A DNA stretch of 64,000 nt from Streptomyces daqingensis (GCF_014645895.1 NZ_BMMP01000026.1:1-64000); one strand, 5' to 3'; positions 41,981-51,667 are shown, counted from the stretch's first letter. Notes: generated by a model not told the origin, from the sequence alone. Made by a program: numbers and translations.

Positions 41981-42574
41981 TTGGCCACCGTCGTACTGTT
42001 CCACTCCGCGCACGGGCTGAGACCCGCCGTGCACGAGGCCGCGGCACGGCTGCGGGCCGCCGGGCACGAGGTGCACACGCCCGACCTCTTCGAGGGGCGT
42101 ACGGCGGACACCGTCGAGGAGGCCATGGAGCTGAAGGACGAGATCGGCCGGGACGAACTGCTGATGCGGGCGGTGACCGTGACGGCGCCGCTGTCCGAAC
42201 GGGGCCTGGTGTACGCCGGGTTCTCGCTCGGCGGCTCCATCGCGCAGAACCTGGCGCTCGCGGACACTCGGGCGCGGGCGCTGCTGCTGATGCACGGGAC
42301 GTCGGACCTCGCGGAGGACGCGGCCGTGGACGAGCTCCCCGTGCAGCTGCACGTGGCCGAGCCGGACCCCTTCGAGCCGCATGACTGGCTGAACGCCTGG
42401 TACCTGCGCATGCAGCGGGCGGGCGCGGACGTGGAGGTCTTCCGCTACCCGGGCGCCGGCCACCTCTTCACCGACGAGGGGCTCGACGACTTCGACGGCG
42501 AGGCGGCGGAGGAGGCCTGGCGGACGGCGCTGGGCTTTCTGGAGGAGGTCGCGCCGGCCGGATCCGGGGTGTAG
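41981..42574 (+). CDS. Dienelactone-hydrolase-like alpha/beta hydrolase
   Basis: This 197-aa protein has a dienelactone-hydrolase fold: TVVLFHSAHGL (oxyanion region), DLFEGRTADTVEEAM, the nucleophile elbow GFSLGGSIAQNLAL with Ser in place of the Cys seen in true dienelactone hydrolases, an acidic AEPDPFEPHDW and the catalytic-His segment YPGAGHLFTDEG. The substrate is unknown. TTG 41981 is the only in-frame start giving the normal N-terminus; GAGGGAAG lies upstream. It is divergent from the MscS gene across 108 bp. Confidence 0.9.
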   Translation: MATVVLFHSAHGLRPAVHEAAARLRAAGHEVHTPDLFEGRTADTVEEAMELKDEIGRDELLMRAVTVTAPLSERGLVYAGFSLGGSIAQNLALADTRARALLLMHGTSDLAEDAAVDELPVQLHVAEPDPFEPHDWLNAWYLRMQRAGADVEVFRYPGAGHLFTDEGLDDFDGEAAEEAWRTALGFLEEVAPAGSGV

Positions 42575-42622
42575 GGCCGCAGGCCGGTCCGTGCGCTCCG
42601 GCGGTCACGGCGGCCCCAGCGT

Positions 42623-42664
42623 GACCGCGGCCTCCCCTCCTGACATGGCGGGGAGGCCGCGGTC
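42623..42664. terminator. Bidirectional terminator, perfect 15-bp stem
   Basis: Arms gaccgcggcctcccc (42623-42637) and ggggaggccgcggtc (42650-42664) pair perfectly around a 12-nt loop between the convergent hydrolase (+) and phosphatase (-) genes. Confidence 0.82.
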
Positions 42665-42677
42665 GGCGCGATGAGCG

Positions 42678-44363
42678 TCAGCCGCGCAGCGGTGCGTCGG
42701 CCTCTTCGAGGCGCTGGCTGCCGGAGAGGGTGCGGTAGGAGCGGCGCACCTCAGCGGTGGCGTCCTGCTCCTCCTTGGCGGACAGCACGTAGTAGTCCAT
42801 GTGCGCCCGCTCGGCGTCGATGTCGAGGACTCCGTAGCCGTGCGAGTCCATGTCGAGCCATTTCACGTGCTTGTTGGTGGCCTTCACAGCCGCCTCCGCC
42901 ACGGACGAGACGGTGTCCGGCGCGACGTTCAGGATGTCGTCGAGGTTGTCGGAGGTCACCGACGTGACGACGAACTCCGTGGCCACGGGGGCGTCTTCGG
43001 GGTACGTGGCGGCCTTGACCGGCACCTCGTTGGCGAAGGCCATGTGGATGTCACCGGTGAGGAAGACCGTGTTGCCGATCCCCTGGTCGCGCAGGTGGGT
43101 CAGGAGTTCGCGGCGGTCGTCCGTGTAGCCGTCCCACTGGTCGACGTTGAGGGCGAGGCCCTCCTGCGGGATGCCCAGCAACTCCGCGAGCGGGCCCAGG
43201 AGATGGGCGGGGACGGCGCCGAAGGCGATGGGCGAGATCATCACCGAGGTGCCGACCATGCGCCAGCGGGCATCGGAGCCCGAGAGGCCGGCCTTGAGCC
43301 AGTCCAGCTGCTTGCGGCCCGTGATGGTGCGGTCCGGGTCGTCGATCACGTCGCCGTCGCCGAAGCTCGCCTGCTGGTCGCGGAAGGAGCGCAGGTCGAG
43401 CAGGTGCAGGTCGGCGAGGCGGCCGAACTTCAGGCGCCGGTAGGTGGTGCCCTGGGTGGACGGGCGTACCGGCATCCACTCGAAGTACGCCTGCTTCGCG
43501 GCGCGTACGCGGTCCGCCCACTCGCCCTCTTCGCCCGGGGTGTGGTTGCCCGCGCCCCCGGACCAGGTGTCGTTGGCGACCTCGTGGTCGTCCCACATCG
43601 CGATGACGGGGTGCGCGGCGTGCATGGCGGCGAGGTCGGGGTCGAGTTTGTGGTGGGCGTGCCGGACGCGGTAGTCGGCCAGGGTGAGGGTCTCGTGCTC
43701 CGGCTGGACGGTCCGGATGACGTCGTCCTCGAGCGGGTACTCCTCGTGCCCGTACTCGTATATGTAGTCGCCGAGATGCAGGACCGCGTGCAGGTCGTCG
43801 CGGGCCGCCAGATGCCTGTAGGAGGCGAAGTAGCCGGCCTCGTAGTGGGAGCAGGAGACCACGCCCACGCGGAGGTTGGCGGCGTCCTCGTCGTCGGCGG
43901 GCGTCGTGCGGGTGCGGCCGGCGGGGGAGCGGACCTCGCCCGCGCTGAAGCGGAACCAGTACGCGGTGGCGGGCCGCAGGCCGCGGACGTCGGCCTTGAC
44001 GGTGTGGTCGGTGGCCGCGTCGGTCGTGACGGTGCCCTGAGCGACGACGTTCTCGAAGCCCTCGTCCTGGGCGACCTGCCAGGTCACTTTCACGGGAGCG
44101 CCCTTGCCGGAGCCCGGCACGGCGTCCGAGGAGGGCGTGACGCGCGTCCACAGCAGGACGCCGTCGGGGAGGGGGTCGCCGGATGCCACGCCGTGCAGGA
44201 AGGCGGGGGATCCGGCGGCGTGCGCGCTGGGGAGTCCGCCCGCGAGGGGCAGCAGGGCCGCTGAGGCGGCGGTGGCCGCGACGACCGTGCGGCGCCGGGG
44301 ATGTCCGGACGCGGGTCTTACTCCGGGGACAGAGGTTCGGGGTCTGTTATGGGTGTCGGTCAC
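42678..44363 (-). CDS. phoD: Tat-exported PhoD-type alkaline phosphatase/phosphodiesterase
   Basis: This 561-aa PhoD-family enzyme has a twin-arginine signal (HPRRRTVVAATAASAALLPL, cut near SAHA-A, about residue 50), a fibronectin-like N-terminal PhoD domain (FLHGVASGDPLPDGVLLWTR) and a metallophosphatase domain with RVGVVSCSHYEAGYFASYRH, LHLGDYIYEYGHEEY, AMWDDHEVANDTWSG and FLTGDIHMAFANE. It should be secreted folded, bind Fe3+/Ca2+ and release phosphate from esters. GTG 44363 gives a normal Tat signal; the ribosome site is weak. I could not recognise a clear PHO box upstream. Confidence 0.94.
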   Translation of the reverse strand: MTDTHNRPRTSVPGVRPASGHPRRRTVVAATAASAALLPLAGGLPSAHAAGSPAFLHGVASGDPLPDGVLLWTRVTPSSDAVPGSGKGAPVKVTWQVAQDEGFENVVAQGTVTTDAATDHTVKADVRGLRPATAYWFRFSAGEVRSPAGRTRTTPADDEDAANLRVGVVSCSHYEAGYFASYRHLAARDDLHAVLHLGDYIYEYGHEEYPLEDDVIRTVQPEHETLTLADYRVRHAHHKLDPDLAAMHAAHPVIAMWDDHEVANDTWSGGAGNHTPGEEGEWADRVRAAKQAYFEWMPVRPSTQGTTYRRLKFGRLADLHLLDLRSFRDQQASFGDGDVIDDPDRTITGRKQLDWLKAGLSGSDARWRMVGTSVMISPIAFGAVPAHLLGPLAELLGIPQEGLALNVDQWDGYTDDRRELLTHLRDQGIGNTVFLTGDIHMAFANEVPVKAATYPEDAPVATEFVVTSVTSDNLDDILNVAPDTVSSVAEAAVKATNKHVKWLDMDSHGYGVLDIDAERAHMDYYVLSAKEEQDATAEVRRSYRTLSGSQRLEEADAPLRG

Positions 44364-44496
44364 GGAGCCTGATGTTACGCACAAGTAGCCCCAACGGGCA
44401 GGCTGCGGACGGCAGTTCGTCTGCCCGTCGGGGCGGGTTCCGGCCAGGGCCGCGGCCGCGTCCTCCGGCGGGACAAGGCGGGGCCCGGGACCGGCG

Positions 44497-44539
44497 CCGG
44501 GCGGGGACGGCGGCACCGTGCGCCGCCGTCCCCGCCCGG
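44497..44539 (-). terminator. Terminator after the DsbA-like gene, perfect 18-bp stem
   Basis: Arms 44497-44514 and 44522-44539 are fully complementary (18 bp) around a 7-nt loop, starting 5 nt after the DsbA-like stop on the minus strand. Confidence 0.85.
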
Positions 44540-44544
44540 GAGGC

Positions 44545-45345
44545 TCACTGCTTGGGAGGAGTGAGTTCGACGCCCAGCTTCTTCAGCTCGGCGGGGAGCT
44601 GCGACTGCTCGACGTCCTCGCCGTCGATGCGGATGGTCGGAGTCCCCTTGACCTTGCCCTTGTTGAAGTCCTCGACCATGTTCAGCGCCCACCTGTCGTA
44701 GGTGCCGTCCTCGACCGCCTTCTTGAACTCGGCGTTGCCCTTCAGCTCCGGCACCGAGTCGGCGACCTTCAGCAGGTAGGAGTCGTCGGCGAACTTGTCG
44801 GTCGACTCCTCCGGGTGGAACTCCTTGCTGTACAGCTTCTCGTGGTAGGCGAGGAACGCCTTCTCGCTCACGTTGAGGGACGCGCCCAGCGCGCTGATGG
44901 CGGTCTTCGAGCCCTCGCCCCCGACGTTGCCGTCGATCAGGTCGCCGAAGTGCATCTTGATCTTGTACTTGCCCTTGCTGGTCCCGTCGGAGAGGACCTT
45001 GCCGATGCCCTGCTCGAACTGGGCGCACGCGGGGCAGCGCAGGTCCTCGTACACATCGACCGTCTTCTTGGCGCTCTCCTGGCCGATCAGCACGCCGGAG
45101 CCCGAACTGCCCGTGGTGTTGGCCGGCTTGACGAGCTTCTGCTCCTTGGCCGCCTCCCAGCCGCTGGGCTCGTTCAGCTTGGTGATGCCGTAGAAGATGC
45201 CGCCGGCCACCGCGAGGACGCCGACGACCGAGACGCCGACGACGATCTGCCGGCGCATCTTCTCCTTCTTCGCCTGCCGTTCGCGCTCGACCCGCAGACG
45301 TTCGCGGGCGGCACGCTTGGCTTCCTGGCTGTTGCGCTTGCTCAT
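44545..45345 (-). CDS. Membrane-anchored DsbA-like thiol-disulfide oxidoreductase
   Basis: This 266-aa protein has a highly basic cytoplasmic N-terminus (SKRNSQEAKRAARERL), a transmembrane anchor (about 33-55, IVVGVSVVGVLAVAGGIFYG) and an extracytoplasmic thioredoxin fold of the DsbA/DSBA-like thioredoxin_4 type. The redox centre is C104-P-A-C107 (YEDLRCPACAQFEQG) and the cis-Pro loop is GTPTIRIDGEDV. It should form or isomerise disulfides in exported proteins. It is flanked by hairpins on both sides, so it is probably monocistronic. Confidence 0.93.
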   Translation of the reverse strand: MSKRNSQEAKRAARERLRVERERQAKKEKMRRQIVVGVSVVGVLAVAGGIFYGITKLNEPSGWEAAKEQKLVKPANTTGSSGSGVLIGQESAKKTVDVYEDLRCPACAQFEQGIGKVLSDGTSKGKYKIKMHFGDLIDGNVGGEGSKTAISALGASLNVSEKAFLAYHEKLYSKEFHPEESTDKFADDSYLLKVADSVPELKGNAEFKKAVEDGTYDRWALNMVEDFNKGKVKGTPTIRIDGEDVEQSQLPAELKKLGVELTPPKQ

Positions 45346-45490
45346 GGGTCTTCTTCTCCGTATGACGTCACGCCGTGCGTGGGGGAGGGTGGACGGTTCG
45401 GTTCCGGCTCGGCTCGTGCGGCCCGGCGTCCGTGCCGGCGACCGGGCGCTCGCGGTGGCGGAGCCGCTCGCGGGCGCCGGGCGCGTACGC

Positions 45491-45515
45491 CTGCGAGGGT
45501 GCGGGACCCTCGCAG
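45491..45515 (-). terminator. Terminator after the 238-aa membrane protein gene
   Basis: A perfect 10-bp stem (ctgcgagggt/accctcgcag) with a 5-nt loop starts 7 nt beyond that gene's stop on the minus strand and separates it from the DsbA-like gene. Confidence 0.6.
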
Positions 45516-45522
45516 CCCGGTC

Positions 45523-46239
45523 TCAGGCCGCGATCGTCAGGGCGGGCGGGCCGCGCCGGTGCACGCTGTGCGTGAGCAGCGGCAGGGCGCGCGGCGCCTC
45601 GGGGGAGGCCCCGTTCGGCGCCGGCGCGGGGGATGCCTGCGCGCAGGTGCCGCGCCAGGCGGCGAACGCCACGCGCAGCGGCCGGAACGCGGCCACCGAG
45701 GCCGCGCGGAGGAGTCCCGCGAGCGCCGCCTCGCCGCGGCGCAGCCAGGCCGCGGCGGCGAGCCCTACCCCGACGTGGGCGGCGAGGAGCAGGAAGGGCG
45801 TCGTGGAGGGTGCCGTGTCCCACGGCCCCGGCGGCAGCCCCTCGGACAGGGACCGGGCGCCGTGGCGGCCCTCCGCGGCGACGCGTGCCAGGGGAGTGCC
45901 GAAGCTGCCCCCGCCGCACAGCAGGTCCACTCCGACCGAGCGCAGCGGCCCCGCGACGGGACCGCCCGCCTGCCCGTAACAGGTGTGCTGCCCGCTGGTG
46001 AAGACGGCGTCCGCCAGCAGTTCGAGCGGGACCAGCAGGGCGGCGATGCGCCCGTAGCCGCGTTCGCGGTCCGCGAGAGCGAAGGCCAGCAGGAAGATCA
46101 CGCCGCCGACGGCGAGCAGCGGGGCGAGGGGGAGCGGCATCCCGGAGAGCAGCACATGCGCTCCGGCGGACAGGGTGACGCACAGCACGGTGAAGACGAC
46201 CGCCCGTACTGTCCGTATGCCTGCCGCGTCCATGTCCAT
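45523..46239 (-). CDS. Unknown integral membrane protein
   Basis: I do not recognise this 238-aa protein's family. It has four likely membrane helices (about 11-33, 37-56, 63-80 and 145-165) and an extracytoplasmic loop between helices 3 and 4 with two conserved-looking cysteines (SGQHTCYGQ, VDLLCGGG). The C-terminal 60 residues are basic, then Ala/Pro-rich and cytoplasmic. Coding is supported by length, start (ATG 46239), hydrophobic periodicity and an own terminator. The DsbA-like gene downstream may oxidise the loop cysteines; that is inference only. Confidence 0.72.
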   Translation of the reverse strand: MDMDAAGIRTVRAVVFTVLCVTLSAGAHVLLSGMPLPLAPLLAVGGVIFLLAFALADRERGYGRIAALLVPLELLADAVFTSGQHTCYGQAGGPVAGPLRSVGVDLLCGGGSFGTPLARVAAEGRHGARSLSEGLPPGPWDTAPSTTPFLLLAAHVGVGLAAAAWLRRGEAALAGLLRAASVAAFRPLRVAFAAWRGTCAQASPAPAPNGASPEAPRALPLLTHSVHRRGPPALTIAA

Positions 46240-46322
46240 CGCCGGGAAAGTGTGCCACGGGGAGGGCTAAGAGGGCCCTAAAGATGCAGGGCTGTTTCCT
46301 CCGGCCCTCCCCCGCGGGCCCG

Positions 46323-47675
46323 TCACGGGTTCCGCAGACCGGGGATGCGGCCGTTGCGGAAGAGGTCGACGAAGACCTGGTGGTCCCGGCGAGTGGTCGA
46401 TCCGTACGCGTGCGCGAACTCGACGAGCATCTCCGGGAAGCCTTCCTCGTCCTCGGAGATCGCGGCGTTGATGGCGTTCTCGGTGGAGAACGGCACGAGG
46501 GAGTGACCGCTCTCGTCGTCCGCTGCGGCGTGCATGGTGGCGGTGGCCCGGCCGAGGTCTCCGACGACCTGGGTGATCGCGTCCAGCTCGTCGAGGTCCG
46601 TCCAGTCGAGGTCGACGGCGTAGGGCGAGACCTCCGCGACGAGCTGGCCGACGCCGTGCAGCTCCGTCCAGCCGAGCCACGGGTCGGCGTGGGCCTGGAG
46701 GGCGCGCTGGGAGATCACCGTGCGGTGCCCCTCGTGGCGGAAGTAGCCGCGGATCTCGGGGTCGGTGACGTGCCGCGAGACGGCGGGCGTCTGCGCCTGC
46801 TTCATATAGATCACGAGGTCGTTCTCCAGGGCGTCGCTGTGCCCCTCCAGCAGGATGTTGTACGACGGCAGCCCGGCGCTCCCGATGCCGACGCCGCGGC
46901 GTCCCACGACGTCCTTGACGCGGTACGCGTCGGAGCGGAGACGCGTGCTGCCGGGGAGCGTGGAGACGTACGCGTCGAAGGCCTCCAGCACCCTGCCGCG
47001 GGTGTCCGCATCCAGCTCGACGGCTCCGCCGCCGGGCGTGAAGCGGCGCTCCCAGTCGCGCACTTCGGTCATCGTCTCCAGCAGGCCGAACCGGGTGTTG
47101 GAGCGGGCGGAGCGCAGCGCGTCCAGTACGGGGCCCCGCGCGGTGTCGAGGGTCAGGGACGGGACGTCCTCGCTCTTGGCGTCTCCGGCGAGGGCGCGGA
47201 TGCGCTCGCGGTAGGCCTCCGCGTACGCGCGTACCAGGCCGGTGATCTGGCCGTCGCTGAGCGCCTTGGTGTAGCCGAGCAGGGCCACGGAGGCGGCGAA
47301 CCGCTTGAGATCCCACGTGAACGGTCCGACGTACGCCTCGTCGAAGTCGTTGACGTTGAAGACGAGACGGCCGTTGGCGTCCATGTACGTGCCGAAGTTC
47401 TCGGCGTGCAGGTCCCCGTGGATCCACACCCTGCCCGTGCGGTCGTCGAGGTAGGGGCCGGTGTGCTTCCCGGCCTCGCCGTCGGCGGCCGTGGCGTCCG
47501 CGTAGAAGAGGCAGGCGGTGCCCCGGTAGAAGGCGAAGGCCGACGCGGCCATCTTGCGGAACTTGACCTGGAAGGCGGCCGGGTCGGCGGCCAGCAGTTC
47601 GCCGAAGGCGCAGTCGAAGACCTCGAGTATGCGCTCGGCACGCTCGTCCGCGGTGCCGTCCTGCAGCGTTGCCAT
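46323..47675 (-). CDS. DUF2252 protein (kinase-like fold)
   Basis: This 450-aa DUF2252 protein shows the family signature region FYRGTACLFYADA, VWIHGDLHAENFGTYMDANG, FNVNDFDEAYVGPFTWDLKR, and GVGSAGLPSY-like glycine-rich and EGHSDALENDLVIYMKQAQ stretches. The HGDLHxxN and NDFD motifs match the catalytic and metal loops of aminoglycoside-phosphotransferase-like kinases, so phosphotransfer to an unknown substrate is plausible. ATG 47675 follows AGGAGGG. It is divergent from dnaE. Confidence 0.88.
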   Translation of the reverse strand: MATLQDGTADERAERILEVFDCAFGELLAADPAAFQVKFRKMAASAFAFYRGTACLFYADATAADGEAGKHTGPYLDDRTGRVWIHGDLHAENFGTYMDANGRLVFNVNDFDEAYVGPFTWDLKRFAASVALLGYTKALSDGQITGLVRAYAEAYRERIRALAGDAKSEDVPSLTLDTARGPVLDALRSARSNTRFGLLETMTEVRDWERRFTPGGGAVELDADTRGRVLEAFDAYVSTLPGSTRLRSDAYRVKDVVGRRGVGIGSAGLPSYNILLEGHSDALENDLVIYMKQAQTPAVSRHVTDPEIRGYFRHEGHRTVISQRALQAHADPWLGWTELHGVGQLVAEVSPYAVDLDWTDLDELDAITQVVGDLGRATATMHAAADDESGHSLVPFSTENAINAAISEDEEGFPEMLVEFAHAYGSTTRRDHQVFVDLFRNGRIPGLRNP

Positions 47676-47999
47676 GGGTGCCCTCCTGAGTGGGATGCCG
47701 CCGGTTCCCGGCGGATCGGCTGACCGAGCAGCAGTGGCAACGTACCGGGTGGCCGCGGCGCGCGAGTACCGGACTGCCGTGGAGGCGGCCGCTCGCACCG
47801 TCCGGCGTGCGGCTCGTACGGCGCGCTGCGCCGGAGGAGTGCGCGGGCGTGCCCGGCCCGGCTCCCGGGGCGTACCGGAAGGCAATATTCCGGGGGGAGT
47901 TGGACGGTCGCCGGAGCCGGGTGCGCGGACACCGGATGTCGGTGCCGGGACGTAGACTCCGAAGCCGTTCCAGCAATCCCCCCGGAGGTGTCCCGCGCC
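47676..47999. other. Divergent promoter region, DUF2252 gene / dnaE
   Basis: This 324-bp stretch has no supported gene. A dyad ccggaa-N7-ttccgg (47875-47893) looks like a possible operator. TAGACT (47953-47958) is a plausible -10 for dnaE, but no good -35 stands at the right distance. Confidence 0.45.
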
Positions 48000-50900
48000 G
48001 TGACCCAGCAGCCGTTCACACATCTGCACGTGCACACTCAGTACTCGCTGCTGGACGGCGCGGCGCGGCTGAAGGACATGTTCAAGGCCTGCCGGGACAT
48101 GGACATGTCGCACATCGCGATGACGGACCACGGCAACCTCCACGGCGCGTACGACTTCTTCCACCAGGCGAAGGACGCGGGGATCACTCCCGTCATGGGC
48201 ATCGAGGCGTACGTCGCGCCGGACCACCGGCGCAACATGCGGCCGGTCAAGTGGGGCACCCCGCACCAGAAGCGCGACGACGTCTCCGGTAACGGTGCGT
48301 ACACGCACATGACGATGTGGGCCAGGGACAAGGAGGGCCTGCACAACCTCTTCCGCGCGCAGTCCCGCGCCAGCCTCGAGGGCTTCTTCCGCAAGCCCCG
48401 CATGGACCGCGAGCTGCTCGCCGAGTACGCGAAGGGGATGATGGCCACCACCGGCTGCCCCTCCGGTGAGGTGAGCACCAAGATCCGCCTCGGGCAGATG
48501 GACGAAGCGGTTCAGGCGGCCGGCGAGTTCCAGGACATCTTCGGCAAAGAGAACTTCTTCGTCGAACTGATGGACCACAACATCGAGATCGACAGGCGGG
48601 CGCGCGCCGGCCTGGAAGAGGTCGCGAAGAGGATCGACGCCCCCTTCGTCGTCACCAACGACTCGCACTACACCTACGAACACGAGTCGGCGGCGCACGA
48701 CACCCTGCTGTGCATCCAGACGGGCAGCAACCTCTCGGACCCGGACCGCTTCCGCTTCGACGGCGCCGGCTACTACCTGAAGTCCGCGGAGGAGATGTAC
48801 GCCATCGACTCCTCCGAGGAGTGGCAGCAGGGCTGCCGCAACACGCAGCTGCTCATCGCCGAACGCGTCGACACGGCGGGCATGTTCGAGACGAAGAACC
48901 TGATGCCGCGCTTCGACGTGCCCGAGGGGTACGACGAGATCTCCTGGTTCAAGGAGGAGGTCAAGCGGGGCATGGCCCGCCGCTACCCCGGGGGCGTCCC
49001 CCAGGACCGGCAGGAGCTCGTGGAGTACGAGATGGACGTCATCATCTCGATGGGCTTTCCCGCGTACTTCCTCGTCGTCGCCGACTTCATCAACTGGGCG
49101 AAGGACAACGGCATCGCCGTGGGCCCCGGCCGAGGGTCCGCGGCGGGCTCGATCGTCTCCTACGCCATGGGCATCACCGACCTCGACCCCGTGACGCACG
49201 GGCTGATCTTCGAGCGCTTCCTCAACCCCGAGCGCGTCACCATGCCCGACGTCGACATCGACTTCGACGAGCGCAGGCGCGGCGACGTGATCCGGTACGT
49301 GACGGAGAAGTACGGCGCCGACAAGGTCGCCATGATCGGCACGTACGGCACCATCAAGGCCAAGAACGCCATCAAGGACTCGGCCCGCGTGCTGGGCTAC
49401 CCGTACGCGATGGGGGACCGGATCACCAAGGCGATGCCGGCGGACGTCCTCGGCAAGGGCCTCCCGCTGTCGGGCATCACCGACAAGGACCACCCCCGCT
49501 ACAGCGAGGCGGGCGAGATCCGCTCGATGTACGAGAACGAGCCGGACGTCACCAAGGTGATCGACGCGGCCCGCGGCATCGAGGGCCTGGTGCGGCAGAT
49601 GGGCGTGCACGCGGCGGGCGTGATCATGTCCAGCGAGAAGCTGATCGACCACGTCCCGGTCTTCTCCCCGAAGAACGACGGCGTCGTCGTGACGCAGTGG
49701 GACTACCCCAGCTGTGAGGCGCTGGGCCTGCTGAAGATGGACTTCCTCGGCCTGCGCAACCTCACGATCATGGACGACGCGGTCAAGATGATCCGCAAGA
49801 ACAAGGACGTCGACCTCAAGCTCCTCGATCTGCCGCTCGACGACCCCAAGACCTTCGAACTGCTCTGCCGTGGCGACACGTTGGGCGTGTTCCAGTTCGA
49901 CGGCGGCCCCATGCGCTCCCTGCTGCGCATGATGAAGCCCGACAACTTCGAGGACATCTCCGCCGTCTCCGCGCTGTACCGGCCAGGCCCCATGGGCATG
50001 AACAGCCACATCAACTACGCGCTGCGCAAGAACGGCCAGCAGGAGATCACCCCGATCCACCCGGAGCTGGAGGAGCCCCTCAAAGAGGTCCTCGACATCA
50101 CCTACGGCCTGATCGTCTATCAGGAGCAGGTGCAGAAGGCGGCCCAGGTGCTGGCGGGTTACTCCCTCGGCCAGGCCGACCTGCTCCGCCGCGCGATGGG
50201 CAAGAAGAAGAAGGAGGTTCTCGACAAGGAGTTCGTGAACTTCCAGAAGGGCATGCGCGACAACGGCTACTCGGACGAGGCGGTCCAGGCCGTGTGGGAC
50301 GTCCTGGTGCCGTTCGCCGGCTACGCCTTCAACAAGGCGCACTCCTCGGCGTACGGCCTGGTCACCTACTGGACGGCCTACCTGAAGGCCAACTACCCCG
50401 CGGAGTACATGTCGGCGCTGCTCACCTCGGTGCGCGACGACAAGGACAAGTCGGCGGTCTACCTCAACGAGTGCCGCAAGATGGGCATCAGGGTCCTGCC
50501 GCCGGACGTCAACGAGTCGGTGGCCAACTTCACCTCGCGCGACGACCAGACCATCGTCTTCGGCCTGACCGCGGTGCGGAACGTCGGGCAGAACGTGGTC
50601 GACTCGATCGTCAAGTGCCGCAAGGCCAAGGGCAAGTACTCCTCCTTCCCCGACTTCCTGGACAAGGTGGAGGCGGTCGTCTGCAACAAGCGCACCGTCG
50701 AGTCGCTGATCAAGGCGGGCGCCTTCGACGAGATGGGGCACACCCGCAAGGGGCTCACGGCGCAGTTCGAGCCGATGATCGACAACGTCGTGCAGGTCAA
50801 ACGCAAGGAGGCCGAGGGCCAGTTCGACCTGTTCGGCGACCTCGGCGGCGACGACGGCGACGACTCCCCGGGCTTCGGTCTCGACGTCACCTTCTCCGAG

Positions 50901-51542
50901 GAGGAATGGGAGAAGACCTACCTGCTCGCCCAGGAGCGGGAGATGCTCGGCCTGTACGTCTCCGACCACCCGCTCTTCGGCCTGGAGCACGTCCTGAACG
51001 ACAGGGCGGACGCGGCGATCGCCCAACTCACCGGCGGCGACTACTCCGACGGTGCGATCGTCACCATCGGCGGCATCATCTCCGGGCTGCAGCGCAAGAT
51101 GACCAAGCAGGGCAACGCCTGGGCCATCGCCACCGTCGAGGACCTGGCCGGCTCGATCGACTGCATGTTCTTCCCGGCGACCTACCAGCTGGTCTCCACC
51201 CAACTGGTCGAGGACGCCGTGGTCTTCGTTAAGGGACGTCTCGACAAGCGGGAGGACGTCCCCCGGCTGGTCGGGATGGAGCTGATGATCCCGGACCTGA
51301 GCGAGGCGTCCGCCAGCGCGCCCGTGACGATCACCATCCCCACGGTGAAGATCACACCACCGCTGGTGGAGAAGCTGGGCGAAGTGCTCACCCACCACCG
51401 CGGATCGAGCGAGGTGCGGGTCCGCCTCCAGGGGACGCGCAAGACGACGGTCCTCCGGCTGGACCGCCACCGCGTCACACCCGACCCGGCTCTCTTCGGA
51501 GACCTCAAGGAGCTGCTCGGCCCCTCCTGCATGGCGGGCTGA
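48000..51542 (+). CDS. dnaE: DNA polymerase III alpha subunit DnaE1
   Basis: This 1180-aa replicative polymerase has an intact N-terminal PHP domain (FTHLHVHTQYSLLDG, IAMTDHGNLHG, GIEAYV), the proofreading 3'-5' exonuclease in actinobacterial DnaE1, then the polymerase core with GPGRGSAAGSIVSY and the catalytic carboxylates PDVDIDFDE (about 416-424). Next come the clamp-binding and HhH regions (LPPDVNESVANFT) and a C-terminal OB fold (VTIGGIISGLQRKMTKQGN). GTG 48000 follows GGAGGTG; GTG 47988 overlaps that site and is rejected. A hairpin follows the stop. Confidence 0.97.
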   Translation: MTQQPFTHLHVHTQYSLLDGAARLKDMFKACRDMDMSHIAMTDHGNLHGAYDFFHQAKDAGITPVMGIEAYVAPDHRRNMRPVKWGTPHQKRDDVSGNGAYTHMTMWARDKEGLHNLFRAQSRASLEGFFRKPRMDRELLAEYAKGMMATTGCPSGEVSTKIRLGQMDEAVQAAGEFQDIFGKENFFVELMDHNIEIDRRARAGLEEVAKRIDAPFVVTNDSHYTYEHESAAHDTLLCIQTGSNLSDPDRFRFDGAGYYLKSAEEMYAIDSSEEWQQGCRNTQLLIAERVDTAGMFETKNLMPRFDVPEGYDEISWFKEEVKRGMARRYPGGVPQDRQELVEYEMDVIISMGFPAYFLVVADFINWAKDNGIAVGPGRGSAAGSIVSYAMGITDLDPVTHGLIFERFLNPERVTMPDVDIDFDERRRGDVIRYVTEKYGADKVAMIGTYGTIKAKNAIKDSARVLGYPYAMGDRITKAMPADVLGKGLPLSGITDKDHPRYSEAGEIRSMYENEPDVTKVIDAARGIEGLVRQMGVHAAGVIMSSEKLIDHVPVFSPKNDGVVVTQWDYPSCEALGLLKMDFLGLRNLTIMDDAVKMIRKNKDVDLKLLDLPLDDPKTFELLCRGDTLGVFQFDGGPMRSLLRMMKPDNFEDISAVSALYRPGPMGMNSHINYALRKNGQQEITPIHPELEEPLKEVLDITYGLIVYQEQVQKAAQVLAGYSLGQADLLRRAMGKKKKEVLDKEFVNFQKGMRDNGYSDEAVQAVWDVLVPFAGYAFNKAHSSAYGLVTYWTAYLKANYPAEYMSALLTSVRDDKDKSAVYLNECRKMGIRVLPPDVNESVANFTSRDDQTIVFGLTAVRNVGQNVVDSIVKCRKAKGKYSSFPDFLDKVEAVVCNKRTVESLIKAGAFDEMGHTRKGLTAQFEPMIDNVVQVKRKEAEGQFDLFGDLGGDDGDDSPGFGLDVTFSEEEWEKTYLLAQEREMLGLYVSDHPLFGLEHVLNDRADAAIAQLTGGDYSDGAIVTIGGIISGLQRKMTKQGNAWAIATVEDLAGSIDCMFFPATYQLVSTQLVEDAVVFVKGRLDKREDVPRLVGMELMIPDLSEASASAPVTITIPTVKITPPLVEKLGEVLTHHRGSSEVRVRLQGTRKTTVLRLDRHRVTPDPALFGDLKELLGPSCMAG

Positions 51543-51558
51543 GCGGCAGGAACGGGAG

Positions 51559-51588
51559 GAGGGCGGCCCCGGGGCTGGGGCCGCCCTC
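51559..51588. terminator. Terminator between dnaE and the small-protein gene
   Basis: A perfect 12-bp stem (gagggcggcccc/ggggccgccctc) with a 6-nt loop starts 17 nt after the dnaE stop and may also end the convergent small gene. Confidence 0.78.
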
Positions 51589-51667
51589 TCCTTCGTGCGC
51601 GCCGACGTGCGGTGCCCAAGGGCACAGTGGTTTCAGTCTGACTTCGCTGACCTCTGTCCCGGCAGGG

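Noticed and set aside
46323..51470. Very long open frame on the minus strand running opposite dnaE
   Set aside because: Only its 3' part (46323-47675) reads as a protein family (DUF2252). The rest is Arg/Val/Asp/Leu-rich antisense of dnaE, caused by the high GC content.
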